Notes under the pieces: generated by a model
Database searches by the model: none
Told to the model about the DNA's origin: nothing
The model's input: only the letters and a program-made list of their open reading frames with translations
Position numbers and translations under genes: made by a program
Shown here: positions 8,024 to 16,384 of the stretch, one piece after another
Numbering within the stretch: the first letter of the stretch is position 1
How the letters are laid out: every line of letters starts with the position of its first letter
From: Lacrimispora xylanolytica
Lineage (GTDB): Bacteria; Bacillota; Clostridia; Lachnospirales; Lachnospiraceae
DNA length: 64,000 nt
Assembly: GCF_026723765.1 (NCBI RefSeq)
Contig: NZ_CP113524.1
Span: forward strand, 3,023,001 to 3,087,000
Direction: 5' to 3'

Positions 8024-8529
8024 TGAATACAGCAGATTATTTTATTGAAAAACTGGATATGATCCCTCATCAGGAGGGCGGCTTCTTTAAAGAAATAGAA
8101 GCTTCTGATGATTATATTCCGGTAAACGCGACCGAAGCCGATACCAGAAAAACACGAAAATTATGGACAAGCATCTATTTTCTTTTAAGAGACGGTGAAG
8201 TTTCCAATTTCCACCGGTTAAAATCCGATGAAATGTGGTATTATCATGCAGGTTCCTCATTGACCATATATATGATAACTCCAGAAGGTGAATTAATCAC
8301 CAGGGATCTGGGCTTAGATTTAGATCGGGGAGAATGCCCTCAGGTTCTGGTTCCAAGTGGATATATATTTGGCTCTGCCATGAATAAAGAAGGATTTGCT
8401 CTGGTGGGCTGTATGGTTTCCCCTGGCTTTGACTTTGAAGACTTTGAATTATTAAATAGAGAGGAGCTTTTAAAAAGCTATCCTCACCACACAGAGATCA
8501 TAAGAAAGCTGTCTATGGAAAACAGTTAA
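8023..8529 (+). CDS. Cupin-fold protein, DUF985/Cupin_5 family
   Basis: Small cytoplasmic beta-barrel protein of 168 residues. The family is recognised from the opening ADYFIEKLDMIPHQEGGFF, the central SIYFLLRDGEVSNFHRLKSD and EMWYYHAGSSLTIYMI, and the closing VGCMVSPGFDFEDFEL, all typical of DUF985 cupins. The biochemical role of the family is not settled; some relatives are treated as sugar- or nucleotide-binding enzymes, so I name only the fold. It is a single gene, convergent with the carboxyltransferase operon, and its translation seems coupled to the mini-ORF in front. Confidence 0.88.
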   Translation: MNTADYFIEKLDMIPHQEGGFFKEIEASDDYIPVNATEADTRKTRKLWTSIYFLLRDGEVSNFHRLKSDEMWYYHAGSSLTIYMITPEGELITRDLGLDLDRGECPQVLVPSGYIFGSAMNKEGFALVGCMVSPGFDFEDFELLNREELLKSYPHHTEIIRKLSMENS

Positions 8530-8549
8530 CCATATAAGAAAGCAAAAAT

Positions 8550-8574
8550 AAGGCTCCCCTTGCCGGGGAGCCTT
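8550..8574. terminator. Bidirectional terminator between cupin gene and carboxyltransferase operon
   Basis: A perfect 10-bp GC-rich stem pairs AAGGCTCCCC (8550-8559) with GGGGAGCCTT (8565-8574) around a 5-nt loop, between two convergent genes. A-rich and T-rich flanks on each side fit use in both directions. Confidence 0.85.
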
Positions 8575-8585
8575 AAACTTATTTA

Positions 8586-9998
8586 TTATACCGGATATGC
8601 CTTGCTTTCCTTGTCGGCTACTGTTACATCAACACCAGTCTGCTGAGCTGCACGGTATTCAAAGAATTCTTTTGCTACTGTTGGGAACAGAGCGTAGGAT
8701 AACACATCCTCATCCTGCTGTTTCCACTGTGCACATTCCTTCTCAAACTTCGGAAGCTGTGGCTCAATGTTATCTGCCGGACGACAGGTAATCGGAGTCT
8801 CGTTTCCAATGACTTTTTTCTGAATTTCAGCATTGAACGGTTTTACTGTCTGGCCGAATTCACCTAAGAACATCTTTCTTGTCTCTTTTGTAACCATCTT
8901 ATAACGCTCGCCGCCGATAACATTTAATACTGCCTGTGTACCAACGATCTGAGAAGAAGGAGTTACAAGAGGAGCTTCTCCTAAGTCCTGTCTTACTCTT
9001 GGAATTTCCTGAAGAACTTCCATATATTTATCTTCCTGGCCTGCTTCTTTTAACTGGCTAACCAGGTTAGAAAGCATACCGCCAGGTACCTGATACTGTA
9101 ATGTCTTGATATCTACGCCAAGAACCTTTGGATTTAATAATCCGCTCTTTAATGCTTCCTCACGGATTGGCTGTAAATAAGAGCAGATTTCAGCCAGAAG
9201 ATTCTGGTCAAAGCCTGTATCATATGGTGTGCCACGGAATGTCTCAACCATAACCTCAGTTGCTGGCTGGCTGGTTCCAAGTGCAAGTGGTGACATTGCG
9301 GTATCGATGATATCGCATCCAGCTTCCACTGCCTTTAAGTATGTCATGGAAGCAACACCAGAGGTGTAGTGGGTATGAACATCGATAGGAAGCTTAGTTG
9401 ATTCCTTAAGAGCACTGATCAGCTCTTCTGCTTTGTAAGGAGTTAACAGACCTGCCATATCCTTTACACAGATGGAAGAAGCTCCCATGTCTTCGATTCT
9501 CTTTGCGATATCTTTCCAGTAATCCAGAGTGTATGCATCACCCAGAGTATAGCTTAACGCTACCTGAGCGTGACCATTCTCTTTATTACATGCGCTTACA
9601 GCTGTCTGTAAGTTGCGGATATCATTTAAACAGTCAAAGATACGGATGATATCAATACCATTAGCCAGAGATTTCTGTACAAAGTATTCTACAACATCAT
9701 CAGCATAGTGATTGTAACCTAAAATATTCTGTCCACGGAAAAGCATCTGTAACTTTGTATTCTTAAAGCCATCTCTTAACTTTCTAAGTCTGATCCAGGG
9801 ATCTTCCTTTAAAAAGCGAAGGCACGCATCAAAGGTTGCGCCGCCCCAGCACTCTACTGCATGATATCCAACCTGATCCATCTTCTCTACGATCGGAAGC
9901 ATCTGATCGGTTGTCATTCTTGTAGCAATCAAAGACTGATGAGCATCACGAAGGGCTGTCTCTACAATCTTGACCGGCTTTTTCTCTATTTCTGCCAT
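8586..9998 (-). CDS. Carboxyltransferase subunit, oxaloacetate decarboxylase alpha / transcarboxylase 5S type
   Basis: Cytoplasmic TIM-barrel enzyme that moves a carboxyl group between a 2-oxo acid (oxaloacetate/pyruvate) and biotin on a carrier protein. The 470-residue protein starts with KIVETALRDAHQSLIATRM, the metal-binding opening of this family, and has CVKDMAGLLTPYKAEE and PIDVHTHYTSG, which carry the carbamylated-lysine and metal-histidine positions. It ends without a biotinyl domain; that domain is encoded separately by the gene just upstream. It is the last gene of an operon with a second carboxyltransferase, an OadG-like protein and a biotin carrier. It could act as oxaloacetate decarboxylase alpha or as the pyruvate-side subunit of a transcarboxylase; sequence alone does not decide. 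Confidence 0.92.
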   Translation of the reverse strand: MAEIEKKPVKIVETALRDAHQSLIATRMTTDQMLPIVEKMDQVGYHAVECWGGATFDACLRFLKEDPWIRLRKLRDGFKNTKLQMLFRGQNILGYNHYADDVVEYFVQKSLANGIDIIRIFDCLNDIRNLQTAVSACNKENGHAQVALSYTLGDAYTLDYWKDIAKRIEDMGASSICVKDMAGLLTPYKAEELISALKESTKLPIDVHTHYTSGVASMTYLKAVEAGCDIIDTAMSPLALGTSQPATEVMVETFRGTPYDTGFDQNLLAEICSYLQPIREEALKSGLLNPKVLGVDIKTLQYQVPGGMLSNLVSQLKEAGQEDKYMEVLQEIPRVRQDLGEAPLVTPSSQIVGTQAVLNVIGGERYKMVTKETRKMFLGEFGQTVKPFNAEIQKKVIGNETPITCRPADNIEPQLPKFEKECAQWKQQDEDVLSYALFPTVAKEFFEYRAAQQTGVDVTVADKESKAYPV

Positions 9999-10078
9999 TG
10001 TCTTACCTCCTGGTCAATGTTAATTCTGCTCTGATCTGAGCCATACATATGCCGGCAGTAACTGCCGGCCTTATCGTC

Positions 10079-10477
10079 TTAGTTCAGTGTCGCTAATGTC
10101 GCGCCAGATTCTACTGCATCACCATTTGATACATTGATGCTTGCAACAGTACCATCAGAAGGTGCTACGATTTCATTTTCCATCTTCATAGCTTCAAGAA
10201 TAACAAGTACATCTCCTTTTTTCACTGCCTGACCTACGCTCACTTTAACACCAAGGATCTTACCTGGCATTGGAGCTGGGACTGTGACAGAACCCTGAGA
10301 ACCTGCTGGTGCTGCTGGTGCTGGAGCTGCGGCAACCGGTGCTGCTGCTGGTGCTGGAGCTGCTGCTACTGGAGCCGGTGCTGCTGCCACTGTTCTAGCT
10401 ACTGCTGCCTGTGTAATTCCCTCTTCTACTGTTACGGCATAAACATTACCATTCACTGTAATTGTATAATTTTTCAT
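10079..10477 (-). CDS. Biotin carboxyl carrier protein (1.3S/BCCP type)
   Basis: Carrier of 132 residues with an N-terminal start MKNYTITVNGNVYAVTVEEG, a flexible Ala-Pro linker (about residues 30-58) encoded by repeated GCTGCTGGTGCTGGAGCTG-like units, and a C-terminal biotinyl domain with the biotinylated lysine in EAMKMENEIVAP (about residue 98). The swinging biotin shuttles carboxyl groups between the partner carboxyltransferases encoded on both sides of the operon. It lies 21 bp after the OadG-like gene and 80 bp before the 5S-type subunit gene. Confidence 0.94.
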   Translation of the reverse strand: MKNYTITVNGNVYAVTVEEGITQAAVARTVAAAPAPVAAAPAPAAAPVAAAPAPAAPAGSQGSVTVPAPMPGKILGVKVSVGQAVKKGDVLVILEAMKMENEIVAPSDGTVASINVSNGDAVESGATLATLN

Positions 10478-10498
10478 GATGAAAATCCTCCTGATTAT

Positions 10499-11248
10499 TT
10501 AAGCTTTTTTCCAATTATTAACTGGTGAGCGTCTGATTGAACGAACAACCAGGCTGCTTGGTGAGCTGCCTGTGCTTGCTGCTATTGCAGCAGTAATAAC
10601 AGCTACCAGTTCCAGATCATCGACTAAATTTACTTCTGCAGGAATTGCTGCATTTACCGGTGCTGGAGATGCTGCTGGTGCAACAGCTGCTGGCGCACTC
10701 GTTCCTTCGGAGGAATCACCTTCGGATCCGCCACTGTACTTACGCACACCGATAATTGCCAGTACAAGTACGATAGCTCCAACTGCCAGCCATCCGTATA
10801 AATCTTCCTGACTGTTACTACTCTTTTCTGGAGTAAAGGTCACAGAAAGTACCTTTGTTAAAGAGGAGTCCATAGCCACTGTGAATTCCATACTTTTCTT
10901 TTCAAAAACAGCATTCACGGTTGCATTGTATCCTTCTGGAGTGGTCGTAATAGCAACATCATCTCCGATGGATACCAGTGCACCCAGCTCTGGCTTTAAG
11001 CTCTGCCAGGACTCTGCTGCCTGAGACAGAACAGCCGCCTGCTCTGCCTGAGACTTAAACTTTTCCACTTCTTCTTCTTTTAAATCTACAAACATCTGCA
11101 GAAGTGGTTCCGGAATCTGCTCAAGCTGTGACTGAGCGTTAGCATCAACCTGCTTTGGTTCCGTATCAGCCTTACTGCTTATAGAGAATGAAAAGAGGCA
11201 GACAGCCAAACTAAGTCCCATTGCTACTCGTTTCAAATTCAGTTTCAT
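10499..11248 (-). CDS. OadG-family membrane subunit with extracytoplasmic domain
   Basis: Protein of 249 residues with a signal peptide (1-27, VAMGLSLAVCLFSFSI), an extracytoplasmic domain (about 30-145), a single transmembrane helix (about 150-168, LAVGAIVLVLAIIG), an Ala/Pro-rich stretch and a C-terminal segment (ELVAVITAAIAA, then VVRSIRRSPVNNW) that is the hallmark of gamma/delta subunits of sodium-pumping decarboxylases. In those complexes it anchors the carboxyltransferase to the membrane and to the beta subunit. No beta subunit (OadB) is encoded nearby, which is unusual. The N-terminal outer domain is longer than in minimal OadG. Confidence 0.85.
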   Translation of the reverse strand: MKLNLKRVAMGLSLAVCLFSFSISSKADTEPKQVDANAQSQLEQIPEPLLQMFVDLKEEEVEKFKSQAEQAAVLSQAAESWQSLKPELGALVSIGDDVAITTTPEGYNATVNAVFEKKSMEFTVAMDSSLTKVLSVTFTPEKSSNSQEDLYGWLAVGAIVLVLAIIGVRKYSGGSEGDSSEGTSAPAAVAPAASPAPVNAAIPAEVNLVDDLELVAVITAAIAASTGSSPSSLVVRSIRRSPVNNWKKA

Positions 11249-11265
11249 ATTCCTGTCACCTCATT

Positions 11266-12720
11266 CTAAATCGTGCCATGTTTTTTCGCGGGACGATCCT
11301 CATTTTTTGTAAATAACATCTCAAATGCAGCTGCAACTCTTGCTCTTGTTTCGCTGGCATCGATGATATCATCAACATAACCTCTTTTTGCTGCTGCTAC
11401 AGCGCTTGATTGAGCCTGCTTATAACTCTCAGCCTTTTCTGTAATAAGAGCTTTTCCATTGTCAGCCTTTGCAATTTCATCCGCATACATGATCTTAACC
11501 GCTGATTCTGCATCCATCATGCCAATAGAGGCATTCTCCCAAGCGTATACAACGTCAGAACCGATGGATTTGCTGTTCATGGTCAGATATGCAGTACCAA
11601 ATGCGTTGCCGATTACAACGGTTACTTTCGGAACAGTTGCATTAGCAAATGCATAGGTCAGTTTTGCAGAAGCTTTGGCAATTGCCTTCTCTGCACACTT
11701 CGTTGCTTCATATCCCTTTACATTAACAAGGGTAAGAAGAGGAATGTTAAATGCATCGCAGAAATCAACAAATTCTGCTGCCTTAGTACAGCCCTCAGCC
11801 GTTAAAACAGCATCATACTGAGCAGTTTTCACGCCGCTTTCATCATAAGCTTCTGTCTTGTTTGCAACACAGCCAATGGTCTCACCGTTTAAACGGATAA
11901 AACCAGTTACCATGGAAGGAGCATAATCCTTCTTTGTTTCCATAAAGAAATGTTCATCGGAAATCTGGGTAAGCACGATGGTTGTATCACCTACATAATT
12001 TGACAGATCGGAGCAGACGCGGTTTAAATCATCATTGCATTCGCTGTAAGAAAGGTCATCTTTGTTATTAGCCGGAAGAATGGAAACAAGGATTCTGATT
12101 CCTGTCAGGATCTCATCACCTTCAGCAGTAAAGTCTACCAAACCAGTTTCTTTGCTCTGGAAGTCTGCAGATGCTGTGTTGCACTTCTCAGCATAATTTT
12201 CAGAAATGGCGTTAGGAGCGTTAACAAACAGCTTTCCACCCTTAGTTTCCATGAATGTAAAGTCTGCCATAGCCGCTGAAACAGCCATACCGCCGCCGCA
12301 AGCGCCAAATACTGCTGTAATCTGCGGAATTACGCCAGATGCCAGTGTCTGGCTCATATACAATTCACCAAATCCGTTTAATGCATCAGTTGCTTCCTGA
12401 AGTCTTAAGCCTGCACAATCAACCAGACCAATGACTGGAGCGCCTGTCTTCATAGCCATATTGTAAAGTTTTGTGATTTTTTTTGCATGCATCTCTCCAA
12501 CTGATCCGCCGAGAACGGATGCATCCTGGCTGTACACATAAACAAGACAGCCATCAATTGTACCGTAGCCAGTAACAACACCGTCAGCCGGAGTTTCCTT
12601 TGCTGACATGTTAAAGTCAGTGCTCCTAGCTGTTACATAGCTGCCAACTTCAACAAAACTGTTCTCATCAAGCAAAGCATGAATTCGATTACTTGCTGAT
12701 GTTTGTGTTGAATTACTCAT
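11266..12720 (-). CDS. Acyl-CoA carboxyltransferase (methylmalonyl-CoA decarboxylase alpha / 12S type)
   Basis: Crotonase-fold carboxyltransferase of 484 residues that exchanges a carboxyl group between an acyl-CoA and biotin. Recognisable parts are the N-terminal half with DGVVTGYGTIDG, VYSQDASVLGGSVGEMHAKK and FGACGGGMAVSAAM, and the C-terminal half with VIGNAFGTAYLTMNSKSIG and VYAWENASIGMMDAE. The start at 12720 is chosen because GGAGG lies 8 nt upstream; an ATG 15 bp earlier overlaps that site. First gene of the operon. With the 5S-type subunit and carrier it could form a methylmalonyl-CoA:pyruvate transcarboxylase, or a decarboxylase if a beta subunit exists elsewhere. Confidence 0.9.
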   Translation of the reverse strand: MSNSTQTSASNRIHALLDENSFVEVGSYVTARSTDFNMSAKETPADGVVTGYGTIDGCLVYVYSQDASVLGGSVGEMHAKKITKLYNMAMKTGAPVIGLVDCAGLRLQEATDALNGFGELYMSQTLASGVIPQITAVFGACGGGMAVSAAMADFTFMETKGGKLFVNAPNAISENYAEKCNTASADFQSKETGLVDFTAEGDEILTGIRILVSILPANNKDDLSYSECNDDLNRVCSDLSNYVGDTTIVLTQISDEHFFMETKKDYAPSMVTGFIRLNGETIGCVANKTEAYDESGVKTAQYDAVLTAEGCTKAAEFVDFCDAFNIPLLTLVNVKGYEATKCAEKAIAKASAKLTYAFANATVPKVTVVIGNAFGTAYLTMNSKSIGSDVVYAWENASIGMMDAESAVKIMYADEIAKADNGKALITEKAESYKQAQSSAVAAAKRGYVDDIIDASETRARVAAAFEMLFTKNEDRPAKKHGTI

Positions 12721-12850
12721 TTTGCAATCCTCCATTTTGTAATAAATATATAATTCTATCCGATAGGAAACCGAAGAATTATAATTAACACTAATTTCTG
12801 CCGATTATAATTGTATAATGTAACCTGATGATTTACAAGCTATTTTTAAC

Positions 12851-12902
12851 AAAAAAAGAACAGGAAACTATGTGGTTTTCACAATTAATAGTTCCCTGTT
12901 CT
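12851..12902 (-). terminator. Terminator after the lipoprotein gene
   Basis: A 14-bp stem with one mismatch pairs AGAACAGGAAACTA (12857-12870) with TAGTTCCCTGTTCT (12889-12902). On the minus strand it is followed by a T-run (A-run at 12851-12856). It separates the lipoprotein gene from the carboxyltransferase operon. I see nothing else in the 270-bp gap beyond AT-rich promoter-like sequence. Confidence 0.8.
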
Positions 12903-12991
12903 CGTGGTTGCTAATCATTTTGACGTAATATGTCGAGATATCCGGCGTTTTGTATATTTTCGACAATAAATTTTGTTAAAATTTAACATAG

Positions 12992-13546
12992 CTATTCTTT
13001 GATTTCTATTATTCCTATGCTTCCATCCTGGCTTGTCTGAAATGTGATTCTGGATTCGCCTTCCCCAAGAACGATTTTCTCATCTTTGGTATTAAGGGAA
13101 CCTGTATCCACGTTAGCTACCGCCACCATTAAATCATCTCCAAATATCATATCAGGATTCAGCTTTAATAAATCTTCTTTTTTTTCAAATACAATGGTTT
13201 CTTTATCCATGCTAATAAATTTACATGGATATAATAATAAGTCTGCCAGCGCCTCCAGATCCCGGTCAGCAATTGCTTCCTGAACCTTCTCTGCAAATGC
13301 CTCTGACTTTTTATCCGTTCCCGGACTTTCGCTGCTTTCCATTGCTCCCGGCCCTTCCTGGCCTTCGTCTGCTGAAACATCTTCCTGTATCATGGCTTTA
13401 TCCATTTCGTTGGCCGCAGTTTCTGATTCCGTTGTTATCCCTGGGGTCCCGACGGAATCTACAGCTTTCCTGCTGCCGCAGCCAGTTATTAACACTGCCG
13501 CCATACAAATGGCAAAACAGATACAACTGGTTTTATTCCTGATCAT
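12992..13546 (-). CDS. Putative lipoprotein of unknown function
   Basis: Protein of 184 residues with a lipoprotein signal peptide: MIRNKTSCICFAICMAAVLI followed by the lipobox LITGC (Cys about residue 24), so it is expected to be lipid-anchored on the outer face of the membrane. A polar, acidic linker follows, then a C-terminal domain from about residue 85 (EAFAEKVQEAIADRDLEALADLLLYPCKF) that resembles small alpha+beta NTF2-like folds, though I do not recognise a family. Start at 13546 is backed by GGAGG upstream; a start at 13597 would bury the signal peptide. It is a single-gene unit with its own terminator. Confidence 0.75.
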   Translation of the reverse strand: MIRNKTSCICFAICMAAVLITGCGSRKAVDSVGTPGITTESETAANEMDKAMIQEDVSADEGQEGPGAMESSESPGTDKKSEAFAEKVQEAIADRDLEALADLLLYPCKFISMDKETIVFEKKEDLLKLNPDMIFGDDLMVAVANVDTGSLNTKDEKIVLGEGESRITFQTSQDGSIGIIEIKE

Positions 13547-13675
13547 TTCCTGGTTCCTCCCTGCGTCCTGTCTTTTTCTTCGGCCACAGTATAGCACCTG
13601 AAAAGAATGTAAGTCAATAGAGTTTTCAAAACTGTAAACCTTAGACTGTATTCTGTAAGAATCCGTAATTTCTTC

Positions 13676-14527
13676 TTATCTTCGTCTGTATTCTTTATGA
13701 AGAGTAAAGCCTCTTCCCCTTACTTCATTTACCTGATTTATGATCATAAAGGCCTGGGGATCAATACTCATCACCAGATCATTGAGCTTAGACAGCTGCC
13801 TTCCTGAAATCACGGTAAGCACGGTAAAGGACGCCTGTCTCAAATAACCGCCTTCACTCCCTAAAAGAGTGGTTCCCCGGTCCATTTTCTCCTGGATCAT
13901 CTGATTGATTTCTTCATATTTTTCGCTGACAATCTTGACCTGCATCTGATTCCTTCCAATTAAAAGCACCTTATCAAGAACCATGGTATAAATAAGTACC
14001 AGCAGAATTCCATAAAGAATTTGTTCCTTATTAGAAAAGATCATCTGGGAAAAAAGGATCAAACAGTCAAACACGGACATGGTTACGGAAACAGACAAAT
14101 GCCTTTTTTTATTTAGGATCAGAGGCGGGATATCCATGCCTCCGGTAGACGCTCCGGCCCGAATAACCATACCGATTCCTGCTCCTATTAATAGCCCTGC
14201 AAATACGGTCCCCAGCATACGGTCATCGGTCACCCTTCCACTTCCCAGGATTCGCTCAAAGATTCCGAGAATAAATGGATAATAAAAGGTACTGATCAAT
14301 GTAGTAAATGCAAATGCTTTCCCAAGTACCATGACTCCGGCTGCAAACATGATTATATTAAAGACCGCCACAAAAGCAGCTACCGGTATATGAAACTGAT
14401 GGTAAGCCACCAGCGCAAGTCCGGTCGTACCACCAGTGATCAAACCGCCCGGAAGAATAAACAGAGAAACTGCCAGGGCATATATGGTATTACCCGCCAT
14501 AACTGTCGCTATTTTTTTAATATCCAT
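13676..14527 (-). CDS. YitT-family integral membrane protein (first copy)
   Basis: Membrane protein of 283 residues with five to six hydrophobic segments in the first 200 residues (YitT_membrane/DUF161, FILPGGLITGGTTGLAL and GAGASTGGMDIPPLIL-like repeats) and a soluble C-terminal DUF2179 domain (about 215-280, SFTVLTVISGRQLSKLNDLV). The molecular function of the family is unknown; a transport role is often assumed. I start at 14527 with AGGAAG 9 nt upstream rather than at 14566. A second family member lies at 19960-20838. The gene is divergent from the antiporter gene. Confidence 0.88.
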   Translation of the reverse strand: MDIKKIATVMAGNTIYALAVSLFILPGGLITGGTTGLALVAYHQFHIPVAAFVAVFNIIMFAAGVMVLGKAFAFTTLISTFYYPFILGIFERILGSGRVTDDRMLGTVFAGLLIGAGIGMVIRAGASTGGMDIPPLILNKKRHLSVSVTMSVFDCLILFSQMIFSNKEQILYGILLVLIYTMVLDKVLLIGRNQMQVKIVSEKYEEINQMIQEKMDRGTTLLGSEGGYLRQASFTVLTVISGRQLSKLNDLVMSIDPQAFMIINQVNEVRGRGFTLHKEYRRR

Positions 14528-14670
14528 ACCATAATACTTCCTTTCCCTTATGTAAGAAACATACATACTATATCACGTGTTTTTATTTTCTACAATTTAT
14601 TTTCTTCTTTTCTTATCCTGGAATTTTATGTTATACTTGTTTACAGACATCGAAATCAAGGAGGGAATTC

Positions 14671-16260
14671 ATGGAAATATACCTAATCGTAGCCGCCATC
14701 ATCTGCATTCTCTGCATTCTGGCAAGTAACTTATCGTACCGCATCGGCGTTCCGTCACTGCTTCTTTTTATCCTGTTGGGCATGATGTTTGGTACCGACG
14801 GCATCTTTCGAATCAACTTTTCTGACTATGCACTTTCTGAAACCATCTGCTCCATCGCACTGATTTTCATCATGTTCTACGGCGGATTCTGTACCAACTG
14901 GCACGAAGCAAAGCCGGTAGCCGCCAAGTCTATTATACTTTCCAGCTTAGGCGTGATTCTCACGGCTGTTCTGACCGCGTTCTTTTGTTACTTCGTTTTA
15001 AAAACCACCCTGCTTGAAGGATTTTTAATTGGCTCCATTTTAAGCTCAACGGACGCCGCAAGCGTATTTTCCATATTACGAGTTAAAAAGTTGAATTTAG
15101 TCAATGGCATGGCATCTGTTCTTGAAGTAGAAAGCGGAAGCAATGACCCGGTTTCCTATATGCTTACCATTATTGTTCTTGGAATCATGAATGGGAAAAG
15201 TTCTCCTGCTTCTGTAGGCATTATCTTTGGAGAAGAGGTTTTATTCGGACTTCTTTTCGGAGCGATTGCAGGCTGTGCAGGATATTTTATTTTCCGCATG
15301 GAACATTTCAGGTCCAGGGAGATGCTTCCTATCTTTGGCCTTTCCGTGGCTCTTTTGACCTATGGCTTGTCCAATTCCGTGGGCGGAAATGGATTTTTAA
15401 GCGTATACATTGCCGGTATTATAATAGGAAACAGCAAGATACATTACAAAGCGGAAATGGTTCATTTCTTTGACGGGATCACCGGAATGATGCAGATCGT
15501 ATTGTTTTTCCTTCTCGGTCTATTATGCTTCCCTTCCAGAATCACTCCTGTTATCCTGCCCTCTCTGGGTATCTGGGCATTCATGCTTTTTATCGCCAGA
15601 CCTCTGGTGGTCTTTTGTATTCTGACACCTTTTAAAGTGCCAATCCGCCAGCAGCTCCTTATCTCTTGGGCTGGTCTTAGAGGTGCAGTCTCCATCGTAT
15701 TTGCCATACTTGCCGTACTGAGCCCATCTGCCTTAGAGCTTGATATTTTTCATATTGTTTTTTGCGTCTGTCTCCTCTCTGTTTCCATTCAGGGTTCTCT
15801 GCTTCCATGGATGGCAAAAAAACTGAACGTAATCGGAGCTACCGACAATATCTTTCGTACCTTTAACGATTACAGCGAGGATCCGGCTGTTAATCTGACC
15901 GAGATCCGGCTGCCCGAGGGGCATCCCTGGATCAATCAGACCTTAAAGGATATTGTCATTCCAAACGGGATGATGGCGGTGATGATCATAAGAGATGGTA
16001 AAACTCTGATACCAAGGGGTGACACCATGGTTCTTGCAGATGATTCCATTATCTTAAACACCCCTGCGTATACAGATAACAACATGAAGCTTCGAGAAGT
16101 ACAGATTGGACCATATCACCCTTGGGTGGACCAAAAGATCAGCGAGCTGACCTTGCCTGGAGATACCTTAATCTTTCTTGTTCGGAGGGCTGGTAAGACA
16201 CTGATACCAGACGGGCAGACTTTTCTGCAGGATGGGGATTGTCTTATTTTAAATGCTTAA
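14671..16260 (+). CDS. Cation/proton antiporter with C-terminal TrkA-C domains
   Basis: Integral membrane protein of 529 residues of the CPA1 (NhaP2/CvrA-like) family. The first about 385 residues form 12-13 hydrophobic segments with SSTDAASVFSILR and WAGLRGAVSIVFA, the two signature regions of these antiporters. Two TrkA-C (RCK_C) type regulatory domains follow (about 405-470 and 470-529), seen as the repeated pair PWINQTLKDI/PWVDQKISEL and KTLIPRGDT/KTLIPDGQT. The likely role is Na+ or K+ efflux in exchange for protons. AAGGAGGGAATTC precedes the ATG. Confidence 0.9.
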   Translation: MEIYLIVAAIICILCILASNLSYRIGVPSLLLFILLGMMFGTDGIFRINFSDYALSETICSIALIFIMFYGGFCTNWHEAKPVAAKSIILSSLGVILTAVLTAFFCYFVLKTTLLEGFLIGSILSSTDAASVFSILRVKKLNLVNGMASVLEVESGSNDPVSYMLTIIVLGIMNGKSSPASVGIIFGEEVLFGLLFGAIAGCAGYFIFRMEHFRSREMLPIFGLSVALLTYGLSNSVGGNGFLSVYIAGIIIGNSKIHYKAEMVHFFDGITGMMQIVLFFLLGLLCFPSRITPVILPSLGIWAFMLFIARPLVVFCILTPFKVPIRQQLLISWAGLRGAVSIVFAILAVLSPSALELDIFHIVFCVCLLSVSIQGSLLPWMAKKLNVIGATDNIFRTFNDYSEDPAVNLTEIRLPEGHPWINQTLKDIVIPNGMMAVMIIRDGKTLIPRGDTMVLADDSIILNTPAYTDNNMKLREVQIGPYHPWVDQKISELTLPGDTLIFLVRRAGKTLIPDGQTFLQDGDCLILNA

Positions 16261-16322
16261 GATAAATCATTGGCCACCATTCGATAATATCAGACATAAG
16301 CTTTAAGCTGCTTACAAAAATG

Positions 16323-16368
16323 CCCTGACCGCAAGACATTAAAATGGCTTGTAATCAGGGTGATTTTT
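16323..16368. terminator. Bidirectional terminator after the antiporter gene
   Basis: Outer stem CCCTGA (16323-16328) with TCAGGG (16355-16360), with an inner CAAG/CTTG pairing. A T-run follows on the plus strand and GCATTTTTG on the minus strand. It sits between the convergent antiporter and phosphatase genes. Confidence 0.7.
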
Positions 16369-16384
16369 ATTTTATAGGAATCTT

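Noticed and set aside
10310-10395. Repeated GCTGCTGGTGCTGGAGC-like units as a possible tandem repeat element
   Set aside because: They encode the Ala-Pro linker of the biotin carrier protein and are explained by that.
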